Origin: Colwellia demingiae
GTDB lineage: Bacteria > Pseudomonadota > Gammaproteobacteria > Enterobacterales > Alteromonadaceae
DNA length: 64,000 nt
NCBI RefSeq assembly: GCF_007954275.1
Contig: NZ_VOLT01000002.1
Span: forward strand, 62,001-126,000
Direction of reading: 5' to 3'
Notes under the pieces: generated by a model
What the model was told of the DNA's origin: nothing
Seen by the model: the letters and a program-made list of their open reading frames with translations, nothing else
Databases searched by the model: none
Translations under genes and position numbers: made by a program
In this document: piece by piece, positions 48,111 through 57,182 of the stretch
Position numbering within the stretch: the first letter of the stretch is position 1
Layout: each line of letters opens with the position of its first letter

Positions 48111-48587
48111 ATGCCCAACGCACTAAAAACCTTAGCGACTCTATTATTAATAACTTCAGTATTACTGGTCACTTGTAAAAGTGCCTACGCTAATGATCCT
48201 CTCAATGAATTTGAACAAGCGATGGTGCAACATAAAGGTAAAGTTGTTTATGTTGATTTTTGGGCTTCTTGGTGTATTCCTTGTCGTAAGTCTTTTCCAT
48301 GGATGAATACCATGCAAGCAAAACATCAAGACCAAGGGCTTGTCGTGCTGAGCATTAACCTAGATGCAGAGAAAAAATTATCAAAGGAGTTTTTGAAACA
48401 AACACCAGCTAACTTTGCCATTATTTATGATGCAAGAGGAAAGTTAGCGCAAAAGTTTAAATTAAAAGGTATGCCTAGTAGCTACTTATTTGATCGCCAA
48501 GGCAAACTCATTAGTGCCCACACTGGTTTTAATGGTAAAAAGCAACAACTGTATGAACAGGAGATATCAGAAGCATTAGCCCAATAA
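48111..48587 (+). CDS. TlpA/ResA-type periplasmic thioredoxin-like protein
   Basis: The protein of 158 residues has a signal sequence (about 1–27, ending in SAYA) and a thioredoxin fold with VDFWASWCIPC (Cys55 and Cys58) and the cis-Pro motif GMPSS. Such proteins reduce periplasmic disulfides, for instance in cytochrome c maturation. The ATG at 48111 has AGGAAG just before it. An upstream in-frame ATG at 47997 lies in the MITE-like element and would add 38 residues without a signal, so it is rejected. It converges with the PepSY gene. Confidence 0.88.
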   Translation: MPNALKTLATLLLITSVLLVTCKSAYANDPLNEFEQAMVQHKGKVVYVDFWASWCIPCRKSFPWMNTMQAKHQDQGLVVLSINLDAEKKLSKEFLKQTPANFAIIYDARGKLAQKFKLKGMPSSYLFDRQGKLISAHTGFNGKKQQLYEQEISEALAQ

Positions 48588-48659
48588 TAAGTATGCAGAT
48601 TAGAAGGCAGTAATTGAGCTAAGGATAATATTGTCAAACATTACTGCTGTTTTCATAGT

Positions 48660-49442
48660 CTATTTTTTTCGTGTATTTTTGGTGTATTTCACCCAAATGT
48701 AAAGTCCGCTTATTGATAAAACAATCAATAATAAGGCAATAAAATCCATAAAAAACACGCCAACATCGCCCAGAATACGGCCACTATGGCTATCAATAAT
48801 AATGCGTTCTAAAGTGAGAAATTGAGCACGATAAGCCAGTTCAGCCTGTTGTATTATATCGCCAGAAACCTGTTCGGATTGCAGCCATTTGGGTGCCATT
48901 AGTGGTTGAATAACTTGCCAATCAAAAAAGTCGCTGTCAGTTTGATAATACCCCTCTGCACTATCAACTATTACTTGGCCGTTATTAATACTCATTGCTT
49001 TTATCATTTCAGGTACACCTGACTCCGTACCAAGCATATCAACTAACTCACCATTAAGGTTGTATAGTAAAATACTTTGGCGAGTAGCAATAACAAACAC
49101 TTTTTGCTGATTATGTTTCAATAATAACTGACCCACACTAACAATTTTAGCATCGCTTTCAAACAATAAATGGCCCTTAAGCCAGACACTGTTATTAATT
49201 ACCTGAATAGTTTGTTGCTGATAAAAACGAACGTCTTGGGGAACAGAGATACCATAATAATCAAGTAGCAGAGTACTTTTAATGGGTTGATGCGCCAAGG
49301 ATAAACCATTGGTATGGTTAAGGGCGACTCCAGTAACAGATAAAAAAACAATAAAAAACGCAGCAAAAACGCCCAGTTTTCGATGCCACTTTCTAAAGGT
49401 GCGATTTAGTTGTTGAGAGAATGGTTTAACAGTTTTTTTCAT
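48660..49442 (-). CDS. PepSY-associated transmembrane protein
   Basis: The 260-residue protein starts with FRKWHRKLGVFAAFFIVFLS, the hallmark first helix of PepSY_TM proteins with a His-containing WHR motif. Two helices (about 20–43 and 229–252) frame a periplasmic domain of about 185 residues. Such proteins join FMN-binding partners in extracytoplasmic electron transfer or metal reduction. It follows the FMN-binding gene by about 100 nt in the order porin–FMN protein–PepSY. Confidence 0.8.
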   Translation of the reverse strand: MKKTVKPFSQQLNRTFRKWHRKLGVFAAFFIVFLSVTGVALNHTNGLSLAHQPIKSTLLLDYYGISVPQDVRFYQQQTIQVINNSVWLKGHLLFESDAKIVSVGQLLLKHNQQKVFVIATRQSILLYNLNGELVDMLGTESGVPEMIKAMSINNGQVIVDSAEGYYQTDSDFFDWQVIQPLMAPKWLQSEQVSGDIIQQAELAYRAQFLTLERIIIDSHSGRILGDVGVFFMDFIALLLIVLSISGLYIWVKYTKNTRKK

Positions 49443-49544
49443 AAATATGCAGCAACTAAATAAAGGCTTATAATCTTCTAAAGCTAGGAATAAAAAATAA
49501 GTCGTTATTTTGCCTGAGCATGTTCATTTTAGCTAGTATCTGTT

Positions 49545-50057
49545 TTAAAGAGTGACTTTACTATTTAACCACAGAGCAAGTCTGGCGACTTTTGTGGTTG
49601 CTCTAACCGATAAGGTTGCGCCCGTAATGCCATCAATATGCTGACTGAGCGTTTTATCTTTTGTCAGTGTTGCATGCGCAAATTGTTCACTATAAAAATC
49701 ATGACGCACTTCATCGCCTCGGGTTTCTCTAAAAGTAAGCACTTTGAGCTGTTTAATTGCATCTTTATGAATGTGAACGGCAATAGTGATAGGTTTTTCT
49801 TTACCCACTTCATTTAGAATCCAGACGTTATCATTAGCTTCTTGCCAGTAACGAACCCGCATACGACTGTATTTATGACTAAGAATTTCTGCAATAGTTT
49901 TTTTATCTTCCGCACTTAACCACAAGACTTGCACAGCAGGCACTTGCTCATGAAAAATTCCCTTAAGGAACTCCTCAGATGTTTGATATACCCCTTTAGC
50001 CATAACATTCATCGCTAAAACGCAGTATAAAAGTACTAAAAATAAAAACTTTTTCAC
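49545..50057 (-). CDS. Periplasmic FMN-binding domain protein
   Basis: The protein of 170 residues has a signal peptide (MKKFLFLVLLYCVLAMNVMA) and an FMN_bind domain ending with GITGATLSVRATTKVARLAL, where the Thr after GATxS is where FMN is covalently attached in NqrC, RnfG and related proteins. It probably carries electrons outside the cytoplasm. The GTG at 50057 with AAGAG upstream gives the signal peptide; a TTG at 50105 would add 16 residues. It lies between a porin and a PepSY protein. Confidence 0.8.
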   Translation of the reverse strand: MKKFLFLVLLYCVLAMNVMAKGVYQTSEEFLKGIFHEQVPAVQVLWLSAEDKKTIAEILSHKYSRMRVRYWQEANDNVWILNEVGKEKPITIAVHIHKDAIKQLKVLTFRETRGDEVRHDFYSEQFAHATLTKDKTLSQHIDGITGATLSVRATTKVARLALWLNSKVTL

Positions 50058-50147
50058 AAGTTTACTCTTAACTTTTAATAAATTAAAAAGCTCAACACTG
50101 CACAAGACAGCGTTGAGCCACTTAGCTTAACAGTTTATTTATTTGAA

Positions 50148-51326
50148 TTAAAACTGATAGCCAAAGCCTAGGTTGAAGCCTTTTGAGTCTTTAGAACCAC
50201 CTAAGTCCTCATAATCCGCTTTTAACACTACATTTTCATGTAAAAAATAGTTAACACCAACATTTGTTGATTCAACCGTTGTTGAATCGCTATTACCTGC
50301 GTTGTTGTCATATTCTGCATAACGAGCGAAAACGCCTACTTTTTCACTTATTCTATAAGAAGGCTCTACATACCAACCTGTTTGCTCATCACGACCTAAC
50401 GCTTTTGCTTCATCACCATTGATGTCCCAACGCGCGTATAAAGCACGAACGGTGAAATCATTTACTTGATAAACAGCATGCGCTTCAAGTAATGTTGCAT
50501 CTGCAGTATCAATAGGTGTGTCAAAATTATTACCACCCTGAGTAATATCTGTTTGATACTGTACCGTCGCTGCTAGCTCTAAACCAGTAATTGCGGTGTA
50601 TTTCACACGACCAGTATAAGCAAGATTTTCTGCCGTTGCTTTAGCCACTTTTTGACGACCGTTACGAATTTTAAAGTCATCACCAACTTCTAAACCACTA
50701 GTCACTGCACCATCAAGACTTACACCGCCTACTGGCTTATAGTTAAATGATAAACCCGCTTCCCACCATGTAGCAGGAATAATGTTTTTCTCAACACCGT
50801 TACGTTCAACACCATAGAATGTTGGTGGCTCATGCGTTTCATTGATAATGCCTACAGGAATTAAGAACAAACCAACTTTAGAGCTTGTCGCTTCATTAAT
50901 ATCAACTTCAACATAGGCTTGTTCAAGTTCAACTTCCCCTGACTTTCCTTCACCAGCAATAGAATGCTCTAGTTCAAATTCAGAGAAAAAACGTACGCTA
51001 TCAGAAAACTCGTGCCCGAAAAACAATACAAAACGGTGAAAATCTATCTTAGCATCTTGATCTTCATAGTTGTTGTAATGTAACTCACCATAGCCACCAA
51101 TTGTAGTGTAAGCAAACATACTGCCAGAACTTTCAGTAACTACTTCAACTTGATCAGCTGTTGCTTCAAGTTTTTTTTCTGTTTCATTTAAACGTTGTTC
51201 TAGTGACTTTAGAACTTCTTGTTGTTGAGTAATGACTTTACGTAACTCAGTCGTTTCTTCACTAGCAATAGCTGCATTACTCGTAAGCAATGTCGCAATA
51301 ACCGAGGCAATTAATGTTTTTTTCAT
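50148..51326 (-). CDS. Outer-membrane porin with N-terminal coiled coil
   Basis: The 392-residue protein has a signal peptide (about 1–21), a coiled coil at about 22–65 (ITQQQEVLKSLEQRLNETEK) and a beta barrel of about 300 residues ending in a terminal aromatic (FNLGFGYQF), which is the BamA recognition signal. It resembles OprO/OprP-like or uncharacterised Colwellia and Shewanella porins. Its substrate is not evident. It is the first gene of a likely operon with the FMN-binding and PepSY proteins. A half-perfect FNR-type box lies upstream. Confidence 0.82.
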   Translation of the reverse strand: MKKTLIASVIATLLTSNAAIASEETTELRKVITQQQEVLKSLEQRLNETEKKLEATADQVEVVTESSGSMFAYTTIGGYGELHYNNYEDQDAKIDFHRFVLFFGHEFSDSVRFFSEFELEHSIAGEGKSGEVELEQAYVEVDINEATSSKVGLFLIPVGIINETHEPPTFYGVERNGVEKNIIPATWWEAGLSFNYKPVGGVSLDGAVTSGLEVGDDFKIRNGRQKVAKATAENLAYTGRVKYTAITGLELAATVQYQTDITQGGNNFDTPIDTADATLLEAHAVYQVNDFTVRALYARWDINGDEAKALGRDEQTGWYVEPSYRISEKVGVFARYAEYDNNAGNSDSTTVESTNVGVNYFLHENVVLKADYEDLGGSKDSKGFNLGFGYQF

Positions 51327-51446
51327 GTTATTTATCCAGAGAGTTATGTTATTTAATGTGTCTTATATTTATTTTCCGACATTAAACCACAAAACAAACA
51401 AGAATCAATAGCATTTGTATTATTTATTAGATTAAAAAGTTATTTA

Positions 51447-51460
51447 TTGATTCAAATCAG
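51447..51460 (-). promoter_or_regulatory. Candidate FNR/EtrA box upstream of the porin operon
   Basis: TTGATTCAAATCAG matches the consensus TTGAT-N4-ATCAA at nine of ten fixed positions. It is centred about 127 bp before the porin start codon. AT-rich sequence downstream on the minus strand could supply a -10 box. Confidence 0.4.
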
Positions 51461-51492
51461 ATAAATTGTAAGTAAGTATGCTACTAAAACGA

Positions 51493-51527
51493 AAAAACCT
51501 ATTTCAGTTAAACTGAAATAGGTTTTT
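51493..51527 (-). terminator. Rho-independent terminator after mscS
   Basis: A 17-bp perfect stem (AAAAACCTATTTCAGTT and its complement) around a single A, with T-run arms, lies 43 nt after the mscS stop. It may also act on the plus strand, but no gene ends there. Confidence 0.85.
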
Positions 51528-51569
51528 AAATAATACCAATTAAATTAAGTGCTATAAGCGTGCAATTAA

Positions 51570-52397
51570 CTATTTTTGTTGTATATGTACATCACGTTGT
51601 GGAAATGGAATGCTGATACCTGCTTTATCAAATTCAACTTTCACTTTTTCCATCATATCGAAGTAAATGCCCCAGTAATCTTCTGCATTCGCCCAAGGAC
51701 GAACAAATAAATTTACTGAACTTTCACCGTGTTCACCAACCCAAATATCTACGGCTTGGTCTTTAAGTACACGTTCATCGGCTTCAATTATAGTACGTAA
51801 CAGTGCTTTTGCTTTAGCGATATCATCGTCATAACCAATACCAAACACCATATCTACACGACGGGTACCGTTAACATTAATATTGGTCACACAACCATTA
51901 GATAACAAACCATTTGGAATAATAATACGTTGGTTATCGAATGTTTTTAGGATGGTATTAAAAATTTGAATTTCTTCAACACTACCAACATAACCTTGCG
52001 CTTTAATGGCATCGCCATTTTTAAACGGACGGAATAATAAGATTAATACGCCACCAGCGAAGTTAGCTAAACTACCTTGCAATGCTAAACCTATCGCTAA
52101 ACCAGCAGCACCTAAAATAGCAATAAATGACGCGGTTTGAATGCCGAGCATAGAAGCAAGAATTATGATTTGAATCGCTTTTAATAAAGTACCTACAATA
52201 CTTAATAAAAAACGGTGTAAGGTAATTTCTACCTTCTTCTTTTCTAGTCCTTTACCTACTAGGCTAAGCACTCTTTTGATAATAAAGTTACCGACGAAAT
52301 AAACAACGATGGCTAATATAAATTGTACGCCGAATTGCAGTCCCATCTCACCAAGCATTTGCATATAATGTTCTATTTTTTCTATATTGATTTCCAT
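51570..52397 (-). CDS. mscS: Small-conductance mechanosensitive channel, MscS family
   Basis: The 275-residue protein has three membrane helices (about 19–40, 63–85, 92–113), with the pore-lining helix GAAGLAIGLALQGSLANFAGG. The cytoplasmic beta domain has PFKNGDAI and NQRIIIPNGLL. Length equals E. coli MscS (286). It opens on hypo-osmotic shock to release solutes. It is divergent from the DUF748 gene. Confidence 0.93.
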   Translation of the reverse strand: MEINIEKIEHYMQMLGEMGLQFGVQFILAIVVYFVGNFIIKRVLSLVGKGLEKKKVEITLHRFLLSIVGTLLKAIQIIILASMLGIQTASFIAILGAAGLAIGLALQGSLANFAGGVLILLFRPFKNGDAIKAQGYVGSVEEIQIFNTILKTFDNQRIIIPNGLLSNGCVTNINVNGTRRVDMVFGIGYDDDIAKAKALLRTIIEADERVLKDQAVDIWVGEHGESSVNLFVRPWANAEDYWGIYFDMMEKVKVEFDKAGISIPFPQRDVHIQQK

Positions 52398-52571
52398 GAA
52401 AATGATATCCTAAGCCATGTTAAATAATAGTTAACGCTGAAGTTAACCTTTAATTTACAATTGTAAGCTTTCTGCAAAATGGTGTAAATTATATTCCGCT
52501 TTATTTTCAGCCTTCGAGCACAAAATTTCACCATATTAACTATTAAAACCTAACAAGGAACGTCCTTTATT

Positions 52572-55127
52572 ATGGCAACCCTGCTATCTTTTTTTACTCA
52601 CAAATTTTTTAAAATATTACTCGCTTTATACTTGGGCTTATTTTTATGCATTTGGCTGATTTCGTCGCCAGTAGCGAAACACTTTATCAACCCTATTTTA
52701 GCTGAACACCAATTACAGCTATCTGATGACGCGAGTATTCGATTTAATCCCTTTTTAATGCGTATCACCCTAAGTGATATAGACTTATCAAGTACAAAAA
52801 GCAAACAACAAAAGACTGTGTTTGCCTTGAAAGAATTAAAGTTACAAGTGGCTTTATGGCAATTAGCATTTGATAAAATTGTATTGAGTGAATTTTTACT
52901 TACCCAAGGTACATTAAAAATTACGCAGCATGATGACCACTTGATTATTGCTGGCGTAACAATTCCTCCTTCTACGGAAGATGAAGAGCTTACTAACGCG
53001 CAAGTTAACGACCAAGTAAATGAAGAGTCGATTAACAAGCCAACCGCAAGTCTTCCTTATCAGATAGTGTTACCTGATTTTCTCTTAAGCCAATTTACTA
53101 TTGAAATTGAAGTAGCTAGTCAAAAACAACAGACTAAAACTCATTATATAAACATTGAACAACTCGCTTTAAGTCAAATAAAAGCAACCCAAACTAAGCA
53201 AGAAGGTAACTTAGCATTGACCGCTTTAGTTGATGAAACTCATTTGACCTTTACAGCGAATACCCAATTAATATCGGGTAAAGGTGATATCCGCAGTAAC
53301 TTACTTATCAATAATTATCCTATTGAGAAATTAGCACCGTATGTTGAACAACTTACTGAATTAAAAGGCTCTCTTTCTTTTAATAGTCAGCAAACAGTGA
53401 CTATTGCTGAACAAGGTATGAATTTTAAAGTACAAAAAGCTAACTTAAAGTTACAGGATTTATTGTTAGGTTTGGCTGAACAAAATTTTACTCTTCAAAC
53501 CTTGCAACATGATTTTTCTGATGTCGCTATTAACCTACAAGACAACAAAATTACTCACCTAGCAGGTAATAGTAGCATAAAGCTAACTGATGCCCTTCTT
53601 AGCCAGAATGAAAGCAAAGCGACCATTACCGCTTTTAAACAACTTAGTTTAGATGACATCAATTTTGTGTTAGATGATGAGCCCAGTATTGATATCACCG
53701 ATATAGTTTTGGATGAGTTACTTTTTTCTAAAAAAGCCACCTTAGCCGATGCTGTAGCCCAAAAAGCTATGGATAGAATCAATAAACTTTCTGCTGAAGA
53801 TGGACTTGATATCGCTGCTGCTGCAATTGTAAAACTACCACCCGTCATGCAATTAAAACAATTAACGGTAAATAACATACATATCCACGAAAAAAGTGTT
53901 GATATCAATAGTATTATTTTTGACACATTAGTCGGTGAGATTATTGTTAAGGAAAACAAAGATATTGCTAACTTAATTCTGTTGAATGATAAAGCAAGCG
54001 AACAAAAATCTACACAGCCTAATATCACTGAGGAAGTCGCTGCCGTTGAATCAGAAATTAAATCAAAAGAAGCAGAAGCGAACCGTGATGGCTTTGTTTT
54101 TAGCTTCAAAGAGCTTCGTTTTATTAATGAAAATTCTTTTGCTTTTACTGATTTTAGTGTTGACCCTATCTATCAGCGAACGTTATTTCTAGACACCTTA
54201 GATATTGGTGCTTTAAGTAATGGTAAAAAGAAACAGCAAGACCAAACCCCTTATACCCTAGTGGGTCGAAGTAATAAGTACGCCAACTTCAATTTATCTG
54301 GTTATGTGCAACCTTTTTCAGAAGTTGCAACTTATCATATTAAGGGCGATTTTAAAGAGTTTTCATTACCTGCTATTTCTTCGTATCTGAAAGCTTCAAC
54401 GGGTATTGAAGTGAAAACAGGCCAGCTCAATACCGCTTTAGATCTAAGTCTTACTGGTGATGAAGTTGAGGGAAATATAATTGTACTGCTACAAGCGCTA
54501 GAAACAAGCTTAGTTGATAGTGAAGAAGCCGGTAATCTAATTGATCAGGGTGCATTGCCATTAAATATGGCAATGGGCATGCTAAAAGATGGTGATGGTA
54601 ATGTAGAGCTTGATGTCCCGTTAAGTGGGTCTATATCAGATCCAAAATTTGGTTTAAGTAGCATTGTTACTTTAATTACCAAAAAAGCGATTATGTCTGC
54701 AACACAAGATTATTTAATGACCACTTTTGTCCCCTATGCCAATATAGTATCTATTGCGATAACGGCGGGTGAATTTGCCTTAAAGTTACGCTTTGATGAT
54801 TTAGAATACCAAGTAAAGCAAGTTGAGCCAGATGATCACCAAAACGCCTACTTAACTGACTTCATTGCCTTGATGCAAGACAAAGAAGATACCCGTGTAA
54901 CTATTTGCGCTATCAGCACCCCAGCTGATATAGGCTTAAAAGCCGGCGTTTCTGTAGAAGACAAAGCAGATATTAAACAACTACTCGATATTGGCGAGCA
55001 ACGTGAACATGCCTTTAAAGATCATTTAATTGAACAAGGTAAGATTGATTCATCACGTATTTTGTTCTGTAAGCCTCAAATAGACATCAGTGAAGGCGCA
55101 ATACCACGTATTGGAATATCAGTCTAA
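52572..55127 (+). CDS. DUF748 (AsmA-like) envelope protein
   Basis: The 851-residue protein has one N-terminal membrane helix (about 13–33) and a long periplasmic part. It resembles the DUF748 family, distant relatives of AsmA and YhdP, with repeats of beta structure (SFKELRFINENSFAFTDFSV, then YTLVGRSNKYANFNLSGYVQ). The C-terminal 100 residues resemble an OmpA-like fold (RVTICAIST…RILFCKPQID). A good ribosome site, AAGGAACG, precedes the ATG. The role is presumed to be envelope maintenance. Confidence 0.82.
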   Translation: MATLLSFFTHKFFKILLALYLGLFLCIWLISSPVAKHFINPILAEHQLQLSDDASIRFNPFLMRITLSDIDLSSTKSKQQKTVFALKELKLQVALWQLAFDKIVLSEFLLTQGTLKITQHDDHLIIAGVTIPPSTEDEELTNAQVNDQVNEESINKPTASLPYQIVLPDFLLSQFTIEIEVASQKQQTKTHYINIEQLALSQIKATQTKQEGNLALTALVDETHLTFTANTQLISGKGDIRSNLLINNYPIEKLAPYVEQLTELKGSLSFNSQQTVTIAEQGMNFKVQKANLKLQDLLLGLAEQNFTLQTLQHDFSDVAINLQDNKITHLAGNSSIKLTDALLSQNESKATITAFKQLSLDDINFVLDDEPSIDITDIVLDELLFSKKATLADAVAQKAMDRINKLSAEDGLDIAAAAIVKLPPVMQLKQLTVNNIHIHEKSVDINSIIFDTLVGEIIVKENKDIANLILLNDKASEQKSTQPNITEEVAAVESEIKSKEAEANRDGFVFSFKELRFINENSFAFTDFSVDPIYQRTLFLDTLDIGALSNGKKKQQDQTPYTLVGRSNKYANFNLSGYVQPFSEVATYHIKGDFKEFSLPAISSYLKASTGIEVKTGQLNTALDLSLTGDEVEGNIIVLLQALETSLVDSEEAGNLIDQGALPLNMAMGMLKDGDGNVELDVPLSGSISDPKFGLSSIVTLITKKAIMSATQDYLMTTFVPYANIVSIAITAGEFALKLRFDDLEYQVKQVEPDDHQNAYLTDFIALMQDKEDTRVTICAISTPADIGLKAGVSVEDKADIKQLLDIGEQREHAFKDHLIEQGKIDSSRILFCKPQIDISEGAIPRIGISV

Positions 55128-55228
55128 ATTATGGCTATCATTAATCGTTCAATGTAGTAGTATCAGCTAGTTAAAAGTAATTCAATATAGCAATATCAAT
55201 TAGTTAAAAAATATAAGGAGATTTGAAA

Positions 55229-56077
55229 ATGAAAGGGTTTAGTAAGTTTTTTATACCACTATTGTTACCATTACTTTTACATGGTTATGCTTCAGTAGCA
55301 GCAGAAGTAGCAACAACCGACAAAGAAGCAATAACAAAGCAACACGGTAAGTTAGTCTGGGCTGACCTATACACCGGAAATGTAGAGGCTTCACTTAAAT
55401 TTTATCACGATACCTTTGGCTGGACAGTTAAAGCGTTCGCTAAAGAGCAAACCAAATATCATTTACTTTACGATGGTGACCAAGCCATTGCTGGCGTACT
55501 GGCTCGTGATTCAAAGCGTAATAAAACAGATAATGCTTTATGGGTTGGCAGTATAGATACTGATAATGTATCGAGTAGAAGTGAACTAGCCGCTAAAAAC
55601 AATGCCACAATTATATTAGCTCCTCATGACTTTACCCTTTATGGTAAAAGATCGGTTTTAGCTGATCCACAAGGCGGCGTTATTGCCTTGCTTGAGTTAG
55701 ATCTTACTAACAAAAATCATAAAAAAATCAGCAACAATTGGGATTGGGCGCAATTGTTTAGTACCAATACCAAACAAGCTGCTTTGTTTTATCAAGATAC
55801 TTTTGGTTATACTCTAGAGCCAATTAATACCGAAAAAGAAAGCTTCTTTTTAATTCAAGCAGAAATGGTTCAAGCCAGTATTGTAAAGCTGCCCGAATCA
55901 TTTGAGCAAAGAGACCGTTGGGTCAATTTTATTGAAGTTAACAACCTCTCCACTATATTGTCAAAAGCCACAACCAACGGCGCAACTGTCATTTATCAAC
56001 CAACAGGTAGAGGCTTAGCCATCATTTCTGATCCAAATGGCGCATTACTGGGTTTAACACAGCAGGAGAGTGAATAA
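55229..56077 (+). CDS. Secreted two-domain VOC (glyoxalase-like) protein
   Basis: The protein of 282 residues has a signal peptide (about 1–26) and two VOC domains at about 40–155 and 165–280, each with the pattern WADLYTGNVEASLKFYHDTF or WAQLFSTNTKQAALFYQDTF. VOC proteins bind metals and act as dioxygenases, isomerases or binding proteins; the reaction is unknown. The ATG at 55229 has AAGGAG eight bases upstream, better than a TTG at 55223. The stop overlaps the next start (TAATG). Confidence 0.85.
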   Translation: MKGFSKFFIPLLLPLLLHGYASVAAEVATTDKEAITKQHGKLVWADLYTGNVEASLKFYHDTFGWTVKAFAKEQTKYHLLYDGDQAIAGVLARDSKRNKTDNALWVGSIDTDNVSSRSELAAKNNATIILAPHDFTLYGKRSVLADPQGGVIALLELDLTNKNHKKISNNWDWAQLFSTNTKQAALFYQDTFGYTLEPINTEKESFFLIQAEMVQASIVKLPESFEQRDRWVNFIEVNNLSTILSKATTNGATVIYQPTGRGLAIISDPNGALLGLTQQESE

Positions 56078-56304
56078 TGAAACAACTTAAGACCTTATTA
56101 CTTACCTCTACTGTTGTTCTTGGTAGCTTCTTATTAACCGCCTGTGAAAATACCCATGTAAGTGGCTCTATGAGCTATGGTATGGGATATGGTGCTGGTT
56201 ATCCGATGTATTATGGTAATGGTTATCATCGTCATACAAACGTTGTCGTTGTTAAACCCGCTAGAAATAACCGCTCTCGACCTACCAGAGCGAAGAGACG
56301 TTAG
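56077..56304 (+). CDS. Small Gly/Tyr-rich lipoprotein
   Basis: The 75-residue protein has a lipoprotein signal with lipobox LLTAC (Cys23), a Gly/Tyr/Met segment (MSYGMGYGAGYPMYYGNGYH) and a basic tail (NNRSRPTRAKRR). No family is recognised. It is coupled to the VOC gene by a one-base overlap. Confidence 0.75.
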   Translation: MKQLKTLLLTSTVVLGSFLLTACENTHVSGSMSYGMGYGAGYPMYYGNGYHRHTNVVVVKPARNNRSRPTRAKRR

Positions 56305-56355
56305 TCTAAATATATTATTTGATCCATCGCTACGCATGACTGAAGAGAGACACTT

Positions 56356-57129
56356 TTGAAAATAATGACACGCCAAGATAATTTTATTTATCTCACTTTT
56401 GCTTTAATTTTATTATTACTTGGTACGTCGTTAGCTCAACAGTTTTTTGAAGGTTCAGTGCAGCGCTTAGTGCAATCAGCCACTATAGTGACGCTATTAG
56501 TTGCTGTTTGGGGGGTGGATTCAAAAGATTTTGTTCTGCGTAAAACCTTTATTTTCCCCATCGCTATTTTATTCTTTTCTTTTTTTAGTGCTTGGCTTGA
56601 TGATGCTGGCTTCGACCAAGTTTATTTATTGTTGCTATTAAGTTTCTTTATCTCAAGCGCCCTTCGCACGGCTAAACAGGTATTATTTACTGGTGATATT
56701 GATGGTAATAAAATTTTAGGGGCCATTTGTTTATATTTATTAATGGGACTAATTTGGGCGGTACTGTACACCTTAGTACAACTCACCTTCCCTGGATCAT
56801 TTACTAACATCAATAGTAATAATGAATGGTTTACCTTATTCCCTGATTTTATCTATTTTTCCTTTGTTACTATTACGACGTTAGGCTTTGGTGATATTTC
56901 ACCCATTTTACCTATTCCAAGATTTTTAGTATATTTTGAAGCAATAGTTGGACAGTTTTACTTAGCGATATTAGTGGCCAGTTTAGTGGGTTCACATATG
57001 AGTAATTTCGGCGCAAACCATAATCTACCTCAACGTAGTTCACCTCAACATAATTCGAGTAATAATAGTTCACCTAAAAATAAGCTAATAAATAATCCAC
57101 CTAATGAACCACCTAATGCAGGTTCCTAG
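56356..57129 (+). CDS. Two-pore-helix potassium channel-like protein
   Basis: The 257-residue protein has about six membrane helices; the last pair frames the selectivity filter TITTLGFGDISPI, as in Ion_trans_2 channels. The tail is rich in Asn, Ser, Pro and Gln. The start may be TTG at 56356 or ATG at 56365. It lies 51 nt after the small lipoprotein. Confidence 0.82.
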   Translation: MKIMTRQDNFIYLTFALILLLLGTSLAQQFFEGSVQRLVQSATIVTLLVAVWGVDSKDFVLRKTFIFPIAILFFSFFSAWLDDAGFDQVYLLLLLSFFISSALRTAKQVLFTGDIDGNKILGAICLYLLMGLIWAVLYTLVQLTFPGSFTNINSNNEWFTLFPDFIYFSFVTITTLGFGDISPILPIPRFLVYFEAIVGQFYLAILVASLVGSHMSNFGANHNLPQRSSPQHNSSNNSSPKNKLINNPPNEPPNAGS

Positions 57130-57182
57130 TACTAATCCACCAAGTAAACATAATAATAAGTAATTAACGTAAGGAAACTTCC

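Noticed and set aside
47930-48172. 80-codon minus-strand reading frame and the upstream ATG at 47997 of the thioredoxin frame
   Set aside because: Both fall within the MITE-like element. The thioredoxin has a signal peptide and ribosome site only from the ATG at 48111.
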